Shown: in pieces, positions 8,599 to 16,880 of the stretch | Position numbering within the stretch: position 1 is the stretch's first letter | Layout: each line of letters starts with the position of its first letter | Source of the DNA: Streptomyces laurentii | GTDB lineage: Bacteria; Actinomycetota; Actinomycetes; Streptomycetales; Streptomycetaceae | Direction of reading: 5' to 3' | Assembly (NCBI GenBank): GCA_002355495.1 | Contig: AP017424.1 | Location: 6,327,501-6,391,500, forward strand | DNA: 64,000 bases | Program-made: the position numbers and the translations under genes | The notes under the pieces: model-generated | What the model was told of the DNA's origin: nothing | Seen by the model: only the letters and a program-made list of their open reading frames with translations | Databases searched by the model: none

Positions 8599-8993
8599 AG
8601 CGACACCGCCGCGCCGTCCGGGTCGAGCATCACCGCGTACCGCTGGCCCCACACCGCGTCCCAGGGCTTCAGCCGCGCGCGGTGGCCGGCCGCCGTCAGC
8701 GACTCGTAGACCGCGTCCACCTGTCCCGGGTCCGCGCACCGGAAGGCGAGCGCCACCCGGTCGCCGCCCGTCGGCCGGGTCCAGTCGGGGTCGTAGGAAC
8801 GGACCGTCTCCTCGGTGTCCCACAGCATCCGTGTGCCGCCCGGCAGGGTGACCTCCACGTGCGGGGCGGACTCGGCGCCGGGCGGGACGTCCAGGCCGAG
8901 CAGCCGGTAGAAGGCGAGAGAGGCGGCCATGTCGGCGGTGACGAGGCCGATGACGTCGAGGCGCGGAGCGGGTCGGTTCGTGTTCGTGTCCAT
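8571..8993 (-). CDS. VOC-superfamily (glyoxalase/bleomycin-resistance fold) protein
   Basis: A 140-residue single-chain VOC protein with two beta-alpha-beta-beta-beta modules: VIGLVTADMAASLAFYRLLG at the N-terminus and VALAFRCADPGQVDAVYESL at the middle, ending RYAVMLDPDGAAVSLYA. Such proteins bind a metal or sequester small molecules; the substrate cannot be read from sequence. It is convergent with the AraC regulator, overlapping by 28 bases. The pairing of an AraC regulator and a VOC protein is frequent in Streptomyces and suggests shared control. Confidence 0.88.
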   Translation of the reverse strand: MDTNTNRPAPRLDVIGLVTADMAASLAFYRLLGLDVPPGAESAPHVEVTLPGGTRMLWDTEETVRSYDPDWTRPTGGDRVALAFRCADPGQVDAVYESLTAAGHRARLKPWDAVWGQRYAVMLDPDGAAVSLYADREPAA

Positions 8994-9411
8994 GACCGCA
9001 CGTTAGGAGCCCGGGAGTCCCGTCGTCTTGTACGGATCGGACACCCGGCCCGGTCGTACCGGAACGGCCGTACCCAGCGGAAACGACGAACACACGCCCG
9101 CGGACGATTCTTTAATCGTGTGTTCACGAAGGTTCATCTTCGGGCTGTCAAGAGTGCCCGCGTCGCCAGTGGAACCGTGTGTTTCGGCCGCCCTGTTCCT
9201 GGGATCCTGTGGGTGAAGAGGGGTTCTTTGCCTTCCATGCAGAAGCGCAGTGATCAAGTCAAGCCTGGATCACCCAATGAGGCTGCAGTTAGGGTTCGAC
9301 CACCGGGGATTCGAGCGGGGGCCCTCAGTCGTGGCTGATTCGTCAGCGAGGACCACGCCTTCCATGACGCGGGTTGCGACAGCCGACAGCGACTACGAGA
9401 GCGGCGAGGCC
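8994..9411. other. 418-bp intergenic region ahead of the methyltransferase
   Basis: It holds the divergent control region of the VOC and methyltransferase genes. On the minus strand a TTGACA hexamer occurs near 9147, but no well-spaced -10 partner is clear. The GC content dips here (TTCTTTAATCGTGTGTTCAC at 9109-9128), consistent with promoters or with a boundary of transferred DNA. No gene is supported, although the methyltransferase frame stays open back to 9250. Confidence 0.4.
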
Positions 9412-10440
9412 ATGCAGCAATCAGATTTCGAGCAGCGCCTGATCTCCGCGATCCAACCCATCAGGGGCTTCTTTCTCGCACAGTGCGTCGAGTTCGCGAT
9501 GACCAGCGGTCTGCTGGACCGGCTGAGCGAGTCCGCCGAGGCCGGTGTCGACCGGCCGGCCAAGGATCTGGACCTTCACCCCGAGCGGCTCACCGGCCTG
9601 CTGCGCTACCTGGAGGGTGAGGGCATCGTCACCGACTCCGAGGGCACGCCGGCCATCACGGCGAAGGGACGGGAGTACCTCGCCTTCCGCCCGTGGTACG
9701 AGCTGCTCATCGGCGGCTACGGCGCCACCCTGCGGGAGCTGCCCGATGTGATGGCCGACCGCGGGCGCTTCGCCTCGCGCAACGGCACGATGGCCGGACT
9801 CGGCAGCTGCGGTATGAGCCGCCACGACGCCGTTCCCCTGGTCAAGCGGATGATCGCCTGCCTGCCCGAGGCGCCCAGCGCCCTGGTGGACCTGGGCTGC
9901 GGTGACGGAACGTTCCTGTTGGACCTGTGCGAGGGCGGCAGCCCCGGCATCGGCGTGGACCCCACGCCCGGCAGCATCGAGATCGCGCGCCGCGCTGCGG
10001 CCGAGCGCGGTATGTCCGAGCAGGTCGGCTTCGTGAACGCGACGGCCGAGGACTACATGGCGCGGGTGGAGGCCGAGGAGGCGGGCACCCCCTGCTCCGT
10101 CACCGCCTTCTCGCTGCAGGAGGTCCTGGAGCAGCAGGGCAGTGACGCCACCGTCGAGGTGGTGCGCACCGCCCTGAACCACACGCCCGGCGCGCACCTG
10201 GCGATCGTCGAGGTCGACCACCGCCCGCTCGACCCGGCCGTCACCCGGCACGGACTGGGCAACGCCTATTACGACCCGTACTACTTCCTGCGCCAGACCA
10301 CCGAACAGCGTCTGGAGACGCGGGCTTTCTGGGAGCAGCTCATCGAGGAAGCCGGCGGGCACATCGTCGAAAGCGTGACGACCACGCCCGAGGTCGACTC
10401 GACCGGCCTTGAACTGGGATTCCTGGTCCGCGGTCAGTAA
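9412..10440 (+). CDS. SAM-dependent methyltransferase (2-ketoarginine / MppJ-like)
   Basis: A class I methyltransferase: SAM-binding motif I VDLGCGDGTFL and acidic IGVDPTPGSIEIARR about residue 155, preceded by a helical dimerisation/winged-helix-like N-terminal region. Overall layout (FEQRLISAIQPIRGFFLAQ start, tail TTPEVDSTGLELGFLVRG) resembles enzymes that C-methylate 2-oxo acids, such as 2-ketoarginine methyltransferase and MppJ; this is a resemblance from memory, not a search. I chose ATG 9412 by family length; in-frame starts at 9364 and 9250 are possible. It heads a run of genes (MFS exporter, GHMP kinase, cysteine-synthase fragment) that looks like a decayed biosynthetic locus. Confidence 0.8.
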   Translation: MQQSDFEQRLISAIQPIRGFFLAQCVEFAMTSGLLDRLSESAEAGVDRPAKDLDLHPERLTGLLRYLEGEGIVTDSEGTPAITAKGREYLAFRPWYELLIGGYGATLRELPDVMADRGRFASRNGTMAGLGSCGMSRHDAVPLVKRMIACLPEAPSALVDLGCGDGTFLLDLCEGGSPGIGVDPTPGSIEIARRAAAERGMSEQVGFVNATAEDYMARVEAEEAGTPCSVTAFSLQEVLEQQGSDATVEVVRTALNHTPGAHLAIVEVDHRPLDPAVTRHGLGNAYYDPYYFLRQTTEQRLETRAFWEQLIEEAGGHIVESVTTTPEVDSTGLELGFLVRGQ

Positions 10441-10469
10441 GCAGTACCGGAGAGGAAAAGGCAAAACCA

Positions 10470-11403
10470 ATGCCATCTGGGTTGTGGCGACACCGGGATT
10501 TCCGGAATCTCTGGCTCGGGCAGACATCATCCATGTTCGCGGCGAATACGGTGGCGGTTCTCTTCCCGTTGCTCGCCTCTGTTTCCCTCGACGCCTCGCT
10601 CTTCGAGATGGGTCTGCTCTCGGCGGCGGGATACGTCCCGTACCTCGGAGTCAGTCTCTTCGCGGGAGCGTGGCTCGACAGGAAACCGAAGCGCGCCATC
10701 ATCGTCTTCTGCGACATGGCTCGCGCACTGCTGCTGCTCGCCATTCCGTTGGCATGGTGGCTCGACCTCCTGAGCGTGCCCACGCTGCTCGTCGTGGCCC
10801 TGCTCGTCGGATGCTTCAGCGTGGTGGCGGATGTGGGCAGCGCGTCGATCCTGCCCGCACTCGTCGAGCGTGACGATCTGATCGACGGCAACAGCAAGCT
10901 GGAGCTGAGCGCGTCCTCCGCCGGCATCGCGGGCAGCGCGCTCGGCGGCGGCATCTTCCAGCTGCTGGCCGGGCCGGTCTCGATGATGATCAACACGGTG
11001 CTCTTCGCGCTCTCGGCGTTCTTCACGGCGCTGATCCGCGGTGAGCGGAAGACCGCCGGGGAGGGCGGCGAGGGCGAGGAGCCCGAGGAGCCGAGCCAGA
11101 CCATCTGGCGCGACATGGCCGACGGCGTCGCGTTCGTCACCGGCCACGCCACGGTGCGGACCCTGGTCCTCACCACGCTCGTGATCGACTTCTTCACGGC
11201 GATCGCGGAGCCCGTCGCGCTGGTCTTCGTCACCCGCACGCTCGACATCCCGCCGTTCAGCGTGGGTCTCATCCTGGCCGCGTCGGGCGCCGGCGCGCTC
11301 GCCGGCGCCATCCTCGGCGGCCTGCTGGGCACCGCGGTCGGCACGCTGCCCGCCGCTGATCCTGGCCTCGCTGGGCACGCTCATCGCGCCCCTGATCCTC
11401 GCC
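10470..11403 (+). pseudogene. MFS exporter, frameshifted and truncated
   Basis: The first 290 codons encode a normal MFS half: WRHRDFRNLWLGQTSS start, six membrane segments, LDRKPKR loop, then two more helices ending GAILGGLLGTAVGT. At about 11350 the frame slips: in the shifted frame the next membrane helix is plain (PPLILASLGTLIAPLILA), after which similarity stops near 11403. The original frame remains open to 11840 but encodes a soluble, unrelated stretch (HTVEDAEELLADAF...) and then nonsense. About the last four to six helices are missing, so it is not expected to work. It starts 29 bases after the methyltransferase and was probably co-transcribed with it. Confidence 0.8.
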
Positions 11404-11683
11404 TGCGGGACCTCGCCGCGGAGCACGGGCACACCGTCGAGGACGCGGAAGAGCTGCTCGCGGACGCGTTCGACGTACGGCGCGCGCTGCCGCGGATGCG
11501 GTCCGCCGGGTCCGCCACCCCTGACCAGGTGCGGGCCGCGCTGGCCGGACAGGACCAGGACGGGAGGAGCCTCACCGCCGCGTGGGGGGCGGCGCGCGGA
11601 GGTCGTACGGCAGGCGTTGGACGACACGGACCGTGCCCTCGGTCTGGATGCCGATTCGGAATGAACGCATGCGGGGGAACACG

Positions 11684-12661
11684 GTGGATCAGAGGATGGC
11701 ACGCGTCCCCGCGCCCGGGGCCTGGCCGGCACCGGGCGCCGGGTCCCCGGGCCCGTGGGCGGTGGGCAGCGGCGCTGCCTCCGGCACCTTCGGCGAACTC
11801 CTGCAGGGCGTCCTCCCGGACGAGCGCCACTTTCTCGTGACGCTGCCCATCACCATGGGCTCCACCGCGAAGTTCCGCTACTCGGCCGACGCCACCGGCA
11901 TCACGCCGGACGCCCCGGGCAAGAGCAAGTCGGCGCGGGTCGCCGCACTCGCCCTCGAAGCCCTGGGGCGGCCCGGCGGCGGCGAGCTGCTGCTCGCCGG
12001 CGAGTTACCCGAGGGCAAGGGCCTGGCCAGCTCGTCCGCGGACCTGGTGGCCTCGGTCCGGGCCGTCGCGGACGCCTTCGGGGTGTCCTTCCCGGCCGCC
12101 ACCATCGAGTCCCTGTTACGCCAGGTGGAGCCCACCGACGGGGTCATGCACGACGAGATCGTCGCCTTCCTGCACCGCGAGGTGCGGCTGCACCGCCGCC
12201 TCGGCCACCTGCCCCGCTTCGTGGTCGTCGGCTACGACGAGGGCGGCCGGATCGACACCGTCAGCTACAACCGCAGCCCCGCACCCGTCGACGACCGGAC
12301 CCGCGCCGAATACGCCGTGCTGCTCGACCGGCTGGCCACCGCCGTCGCCCGGCACGACCTGCGCGCGGTCGGCGCCGTCGCCACCCGCAGCGCCGAACTC
12401 CACGCCCGGCTGCGGCCGCGCCCCGCGCTCGCGCCGCTCCGCGCGGCGTGCGCGGAGACCGACGGACTCGGCGTGGTCGTCGCGCACAGCGGCACCGTAC
12501 TCGGCGTCCTGCTGGCCGGCGACGACCCCGACCTGGACCGGAAGACCTCCTTCTTACAAGCCCGATACGCGCGCCTCGGCGGGCCCAGCGCCATCTACCA
12601 CTACGCGCCCGGCTCGACCGCACGGCGCGACGCCATCGAGGGGAACGGCGATGTTCTTTGA
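11684..12661 (+). CDS. GHMP-family kinase, PduX-like (probable L-threonine kinase)
   Basis: About 325 residues. It has the GHMP signature motifs: SGTFGELLQG near the N-terminus (motif 1, GELxQG as in PduX) and PEGKGLASSSADLVASVR (motif 2, phosphate-binding loop), with C-terminal VVVAHSGTVLGVLL (motif 3). PduX makes O-phospho-L-threonine for cobalamin synthesis; relatives in biosynthetic clusters make activated hydroxy-amino acids. The start is uncertain: GTG 11684 has a GGGGGA five bases upstream; ATGs at 11669 and 11696 are alternatives. It overlaps the downstream cysteine-synthase-like ORF by 11 bases, which points to a kinase-then-PLP-replacement pathway. Confidence 0.78.
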   Translation: MDQRMARVPAPGAWPAPGAGSPGPWAVGSGAASGTFGELLQGVLPDERHFLVTLPITMGSTAKFRYSADATGITPDAPGKSKSARVAALALEALGRPGGGELLLAGELPEGKGLASSSADLVASVRAVADAFGVSFPAATIESLLRQVEPTDGVMHDEIVAFLHREVRLHRRLGHLPRFVVVGYDEGGRIDTVSYNRSPAPVDDRTRAEYAVLLDRLATAVARHDLRAVGAVATRSAELHARLRPRPALAPLRAACAETDGLGVVVAHSGTVLGVLLAGDDPDLDRKTSFLQARYARLGGPSAIYHYAPGSTARRDAIEGNGDVL

Positions 12662-13136
12662 GGCCGTGCACGACTCCATCGGATCGACGCCGCTGATACG
12701 GCTCCGGCTCGACGCCCGGGAGGGCGTCGAAGTGTGCGCCAAACTGGAGACGCACAACCCGTTCGCCATGGACATGCTCCTGGAGGCCCGGCGCTGGGCG
12801 GTCCTCCACGATGTGGAGAAGGAAGCCCGTCGTACGGAGGCCGTAGCAAGCCTCGATGCGGCCATGGCACGCCGTGACAAGCTGGAGCACGAATTCTATG
12901 TCGAGGGTTCGTTGGCGGAAGACCGGTTCAAGACCCTGTCGGCTGAGCAATCGGCAGGGATCGAATCGCTTGGCCTTGAAGCCGCGGAACTGGCACGAGG
13001 GGCCGACCTCTCGGTCTTCTTCGCGGATGGCGAGGCGCTGGCAGACTCGTGGGCCGGCGCATGCTCCTGGGGTGGTCTTGAAGTCGCCCACGATCACCCC
13101 CGCTCGCTTTCCTGGGGATCGTACGCCGATCCTTGA
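12651..13136 (+). pseudogene. Chimeric ORF: cysteine-synthase-like N-terminus fused to serine-recombinase tail
   Basis: Residues 1-44 (DSIGSTPLIRLRLDA...CAKLETHNPFAM) match the start of PLP-dependent beta-replacement enzymes such as CysK, up to the point where the PLP lysine should appear. The match stops at about base 12780, before any catalytic lysine. The remaining 117 residues (MARRDKLEHEFYVEGSLAEDRFKTL...IESLGLEAAEL) look like the coiled-coil C-terminal region of a large serine recombinase. The ORF is therefore a recombination or deletion scar that happens to stay in frame. It overlaps the kinase stop, so it may still be translated, but neither half should be active. Confidence 0.72.
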
Positions 13137-13484
13137 CCGGTTCGTCCCGCGGTGGGTCGCATGACGACCTAGGTTAGATGGTCTCTGACCTGGTCCTTTG
13201 TGGTTGCCCTAATGATCCGCAGTGGCGTGGAACCCTCCAGCGCGACTCCGGCGGCGCCGTAGGCCAGGGACCGGGGCGTCCATCCTTGGACGCGGGACAG
13301 ATTCTGAGCGCGGTCGGGGGAGGCGAGACGTTACCCTCCCTCCTCGACCGGCTGCTGGATCGCGGGTCGGTGCGCCGTGGCACCGCCGCCGTCGTCCTGT
13401 GCCAGCCTGCCCATCAGCGACAGCTCGAATTGATCCGCGCAGGCAAGGCAACGCGGGCTTTGTGCAGACGTCACTTGGAGCCGG
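13137..13484. other. 348-bp region after the recombinase fragment
   Basis: No intact gene. The plus frame 13178-13552 contains a protein-like stretch (LPSLLDRLLDRGSVRRG...RQLELIRAGKATRALCR) that may be the relic of a regulatory gene; I do not recognise it. At 13151-13192 lies a block closely matching 63723-63763 next to the right attachment site of the integrative element (17/18 bases identical in TAGAT/GGGTCTCTGACCTG). Confidence 0.4.
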
Positions 13485-13772
13485 TCACGATCCGAGGATC
13501 CTGCGCTTCTGTTCCTCGAATTCAGCCTCCGAGAGCACGCCCTGGTCCTTGAGCTCGCCGAGCTGCTTCAGCTGTTCGAGCTTGCTGGTCATGTCGGGGG
13601 CCGGCGAAGCCGGAGGCGGCTGGGCGGAGGACGCCGGCTGAGGTGAGGGCGCCTCGGATGCCTGCTGAGCCGCCCACCGTCCCCGCTGACGGCGTGACAC
13701 ACGGTTCGACACGGCGGTCGCCGTGCCGGCAACAGCCGCAGTGCGCGCGACTCCCCGGATGAGACCTGGCAT
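13485..13772 (-). CDS. SHOCT-domain small protein
   Basis: A 95-residue protein. The last 33 residues (LEQLKQLGELKDQGVLSEAE...RRILG) are a textbook SHOCT module, a short alpha-helical oligomerisation domain. The N-terminus is a basic Ala/Arg-rich segment (LIRGVARTAAVAGTATAVSN) that may associate with the membrane, linked by a Pro/Ala/Ser-rich spacer. It lies 47 bases downstream of the DUF6325 gene on the same strand; this gene pair recurs in Streptomyces (family knowledge). The role is unknown, possibly envelope stress. Confidence 0.85.
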   Translation of the reverse strand: MPGLIRGVARTAAVAGTATAVSNRVSRRQRGRWAAQQASEAPSPQPASSAQPPPASPAPDMTSKLEQLKQLGELKDQGVLSEAEFEEQKRRILGS

Positions 13773-13819
13773 GACTGATTCCCTTCAGCTCAGCAGGATC
13801 GGCAGACGCTGTCTGCTGC

Positions 13820-14263
13820 TCAGTGAGCAGCCTCGGCAGCGTCGAGCGCGTCGAGGACAGCAGACACCGGGATTCGCCCGGAGGCGACCAGCCTGGCATC
13901 GGCACGGCGCAGGGCGGTGGCAAAGGGAGCGGCCCACAGGTTCTCGTAGATCATGATGCCGGCGGAACTCCCGGGCTCCAGCGCGGTGGCCGCCTCCTCG
14001 ATATCGTCCTGGCCCAGGAGGCCGGAGGACGCGCCCTCGAAAACGGCCAGGTCGAGTTCGCCGTCACCGGTCAGGTCGGCGATCTCCATGCCGGTCACGG
14101 AACCGTCATCCTCCTTCCTGACGAACATCAGGTCGAGGATCCGGATCAGGCCGCGGTCCACGAGGTCGACCAGGAGGGGGAACCCCTCACCTGTCATTCG
14201 GTTACCGGGGAACTCGACGACCAGATAGTCGATCGGGCCCACTTCTTCGAGTTCGTCGCTCAC
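13820..14263 (-). CDS. DUF6325-family protein
   Basis: About 147 residues starting GTG (SDELEEVGPIDYLVVEFPG), with GAGGTGA upstream. The sequence MTGEGFPLLVDLVDRGLIRILDL and ASSGLLGQDDIEEAA...IMIYENLWAAPFA is characteristic of the DUF6325/DUF1269-like family: a ferredoxin-like fold often near SHOCT proteins and described as stress-related membrane-associated proteins. It is the upstream member of a two-gene unit with the SHOCT gene. An upstream ATG (14314) would add 17 residues but lacks a good ribosome site. Confidence 0.8.
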   Translation of the reverse strand: MSDELEEVGPIDYLVVEFPGNRMTGEGFPLLVDLVDRGLIRILDLMFVRKEDDGSVTGMEIADLTGDGELDLAVFEGASSGLLGQDDIEEAATALEPGSSAGIMIYENLWAAPFATALRRADARLVASGRIPVSAVLDALDAAEAAH

Positions 14264-14445
14264 GGCGTCACCTCGGGTGCTCGCTGCCGCCCCCCTGGAG
14301 TAACCCCATTGCATACGTCAATTGCATCATCGGACCGCGGCCGTCGCACCTCGGGAGCCGTTCACCCGCCTGGTTCGCTCAGGCCTGTCGACCGCCCCGT
14401 CGTCGCCCTGCGAGCGAAGGTCGTCCAATCCCCGGAGCCGCTGCC

Positions 14446-14890
14446 ATGACCGAGAACCACCTGGACGGCCGCGGGTCGCGGCACCGCACTCCGCAGGAGC
14501 GGGCCGCGCTGGGGAAGGCGGCACGGTCCGCCGTACCCCGCTCCAGCCACGCCGAGTTCGGTGCGGTCGTATCGCGCGTGTATGCGTGCCTTCGCCGGCA
14601 TCGGCAACCTGGAAGTCTGGTATGCCCAGTTCGACGCGGCATGGGTGCGGGGCCGGTTCGGGGCGGACCTGTCCGCGCGGGGCCGTGAACGCTGGGCGCA
14701 TGCCGTGGACAAGGCGCGTTCGCACGACACCGTTCAGGTCTTCGACAAGCTCACCCGTGTCGTCGACGGTGAGCGCCGGATCACACCCGATCCGCCGCTC
14801 ATCACCCCTCTTGAGGACCTGCTGCCGGACGAAGGGCCCGGCCGGCTGGAGCAGCAGATCAGCCGGCTGATCGAGCGATACGGCAGCACA
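14446..14890 (+). pseudogene. DUF2252 gene relic (internal deletion, frameshift, truncated)
   Basis: Begins like an intact DUF2252 protein (MTENHLDGRGSRHRTPQERA...VPRSSHAEF, 14446-14560), then jumps, one frame over, to the middle of the family (AFAGIGNLEVWYAQFDA...VDGERRITPDPPLITPLEDLL, about 14575-14890). Roughly 110 residues between these parts are missing and the catalytic-looking C-terminal half is absent. DUF2252 proteins are about 430-460 residues and kinase-like. This copy cannot make a functional protein. Confidence 0.75.
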
Positions 14891-14967
14891 TCAGGGCCTA
14901 CCCAGCCCTCGGCGTCTGCCCTTCTGGGCTGTCTGCGCCGCTCCCAGTCCGTCGGAGCGGTGAAACA

Positions 14968-14992
14968 AGGGCGGCTGGGATCCAGCCGCCCT
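14968..14992 (-). terminator. Terminator hairpin of the DHA2 exporter
   Basis: Perfect 11-bp stem AGGGCGGCTGG/CCAGCCGCCCT with a GAT loop, four bases after the stop of the minus-strand MFS gene and followed on that strand by a short T-rich TTGTTT. Confidence 0.85.
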
Positions 14993-14996
14993 GCGG

Positions 14997-16613
14997 CTAT
15001 GGCTTCGTCGAACCGGGCTGGGTATTCGGGATCCGTGAGGTGAAGAACATGGCGAGGAGCGCGGCGAAGGCGAGGATGGCGACTGCGGCGCGCAGACCGT
15101 CGATCCTGGCGTCTTCGTTCGCGTCGAGTGCCGCCTGGGTCACCGCCTCGCTGGTGCCCGCTTCGTCGAGCGCGGACGTGAGCTCGGCATCCGACAAGAA
15201 CGGTACGCCGCTTTGGAGTTCGACGGTCGCCTGGCTCTTGACCTCGGCCGGGATCGCCGGATTCTGTTCCACGCTGGTGAGGAACGAAGTCGTCATCGCG
15301 GCGATCATGATCGACCCGGCGAGCGCTGTACCGATAGAGGCGCCCAGGTTGGTGACGGAGTTCTGGACACCGCCGACTTCCGCACTCTGTGCTTCTGGCA
15401 CAGCGGACACGGTGACCGACCCGAGCTGGGACGCCAGCGCGCCCATGCCGAGCCCGATCAACAGCAGGGGGATGGTGACGATCTCCGCACCGGCGTCCGT
15501 GTCGAGCGCGGCCATCAGGACCAGCGCGCCCGCGAACAACGCCAAGACCCCGAGCCGCACCACCCGCCGGGGCGAGACGCCGGGCAGGTAGCGGGGGATC
15601 AGGACGGCGGCCGCCAGCAGTGTCACGGAGAGCGGCAGAAGGCGGGCACCGGTCTTGAGCGCGGACAGGCCCAGGGCGACCGACAGATAGAGCGGTACGA
15701 CGAAGAAGACGCCCATCTGAACGAGGTACTGGAAGAAGAACATCGTCAGTCCGCCGGTGAGCTGCTTGTTCTGCAGCATGGCCGGGTCGACAAGTGGCTC
15801 CCTGTGCCGCTCCACCATGCCTGTCTCCCAGTGGAGGAAGAGCCAGATCAGCAGGAGACCGGCCAAAATCAGCCACACGACCAGCGAGACCCCGAGCCAT
15901 GAGGGCGCGTCGGGCTTCGGCTGGAACCAGCCCCATTCGTCGGAGCGGAGCACGCCGTAGACGAAGAGCCCGAGCCCGAGCGCGGACAGCACGGCGCCCA
16001 CGAGATCGATGCGAGCGCCTTCGCCGGCCGGCGCGTCGGCGATGCGGCGGGCGAGCACCAGGATGCCGAGCACCACCAGGACCTCTCCGGCGAAGACCCA
16101 CCGCCAGGAGAAGTACGTCGTCGCCACACCTCCGATGAGCGGCCCGACCGCGATCGCCACGGCCCCCGCGGCCGCGACGAGTCCGTAGGCGGCGGGACGT
16201 CGCTCGGTGGCGAAGTTGCCGGCCACGAGCGCCACGATCGCGGGCATGATGAGTGCCGCCCCGATCCCCTCCAGGAACGACCAGCCGATCAGCAGCACGG
16301 TCAGGTTCGGTGCGAGCGCCGTGGTGAGGGAGCCGCAGCCGTAGATGACGCAGCCGATCACGAACGCGCGTTTGCGGCCGATCAGCGCCCCCACCTTGCC
16401 GCCGGGGATCATGAACATCGCCATCACCAGGGTGTAGGCCGTGATGGCGCCCTGGATACCCGTCACCGTCGTGCCCACGTCTTTGGCCACCGTCGCGATC
16501 GAGACGTTCATGACCGAGCTGTCCAGCGCCATCAGGAACTGACCGGCGGCGAGTGTCAGTAGGACGATCCGCGCCTTTGGTGGACTCTCGGAGGTTCTTG
16601 TCCTGGGTTCCAT
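14997..16613 (-). CDS. DHA2-family MFS multidrug exporter (14 membrane helices)
   Basis: 538 residues. Features of the 14-helix drug:H+ antiporters: motif LDSSVMNVSIATVAKDVG in helix 1, GGKVGALIGRKRAF in the 2-3 loop (motif A), and AYGLVAAAGAVAIAVGPLIGG (motif C) in helix 5. Related to the EmrB/QacA-type group. The C-terminal region has a large extracytoplasmic loop (about 430-500, SVEQNPAIPAEVKSQATVE...) before the last helix, a common feature in actinobacterial members. Start at ATG 16613 (MEPRTRTS); longer frames upstream are unsupported. No regulator is adjacent; the IS1380 element sits 143 bases upstream and may have separated it from one. Confidence 0.92.
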   Translation of the reverse strand: MEPRTRTSESPPKARIVLLTLAAGQFLMALDSSVMNVSIATVAKDVGTTVTGIQGAITAYTLVMAMFMIPGGKVGALIGRKRAFVIGCVIYGCGSLTTALAPNLTVLLIGWSFLEGIGAALIMPAIVALVAGNFATERRPAAYGLVAAAGAVAIAVGPLIGGVATTYFSWRWVFAGEVLVVLGILVLARRIADAPAGEGARIDLVGAVLSALGLGLFVYGVLRSDEWGWFQPKPDAPSWLGVSLVVWLILAGLLLIWLFLHWETGMVERHREPLVDPAMLQNKQLTGGLTMFFFQYLVQMGVFFVVPLYLSVALGLSALKTGARLLPLSVTLLAAAVLIPRYLPGVSPRRVVRLGVLALFAGALVLMAALDTDAGAEIVTIPLLLIGLGMGALASQLGSVTVSAVPEAQSAEVGGVQNSVTNLGASIGTALAGSIMIAAMTTSFLTSVEQNPAIPAEVKSQATVELQSGVPFLSDAELTSALDEAGTSEAVTQAALDANEDARIDGLRAAVAILAFAALLAMFFTSRIPNTQPGSTKP

Positions 16614-16806
16614 GCGCGCATCGTCCCAGCCGCCCCGGAGAGCGGACCGCGCCTCGCCTCGGAGGTCGACTGGTTGGCGGAGCCACTTGGGCGGGAATCC
16701 ACATGGCGTGTTCTCTGTCAAGTCCAGCGGGTTGGCTCTGAGGTAGGTTCGACCGCTTAACCTCGCCGTTTCACTTGGTGCGGGGCCGATTTCTGTGCGG
16801 CAACGC

Positions 16807-16877
16807 GAAAGTGCCTTCTGAGCTGGGACGATGAACCTTGTCGAGGGGTTCTGTCGGTCCAGACGGAAGGCACTTTC
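16807..16877. repeat. Internal inverted repeat ahead of the IS transposase
   Basis: GAAAGTGCCTTC (16807-16818) and its perfect complement GAAGGCACTTTC (16866-16877) flank 47 bases just upstream of the transposase start at 16881. In a transcript entering from outside, this stem would lie against the transposase start and could hide it, a known way for insertion sequences to avoid activation by read-through; here that role is inferred. Confidence 0.6.
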
Positions 16878-16880
16878 TGC

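Noticed and set aside
9250..9411. Longer form of the methyltransferase starting at GTG 9250
   Set aside because: The added 54 residues lack family similarity and ribosome site; the frame is simply open there.
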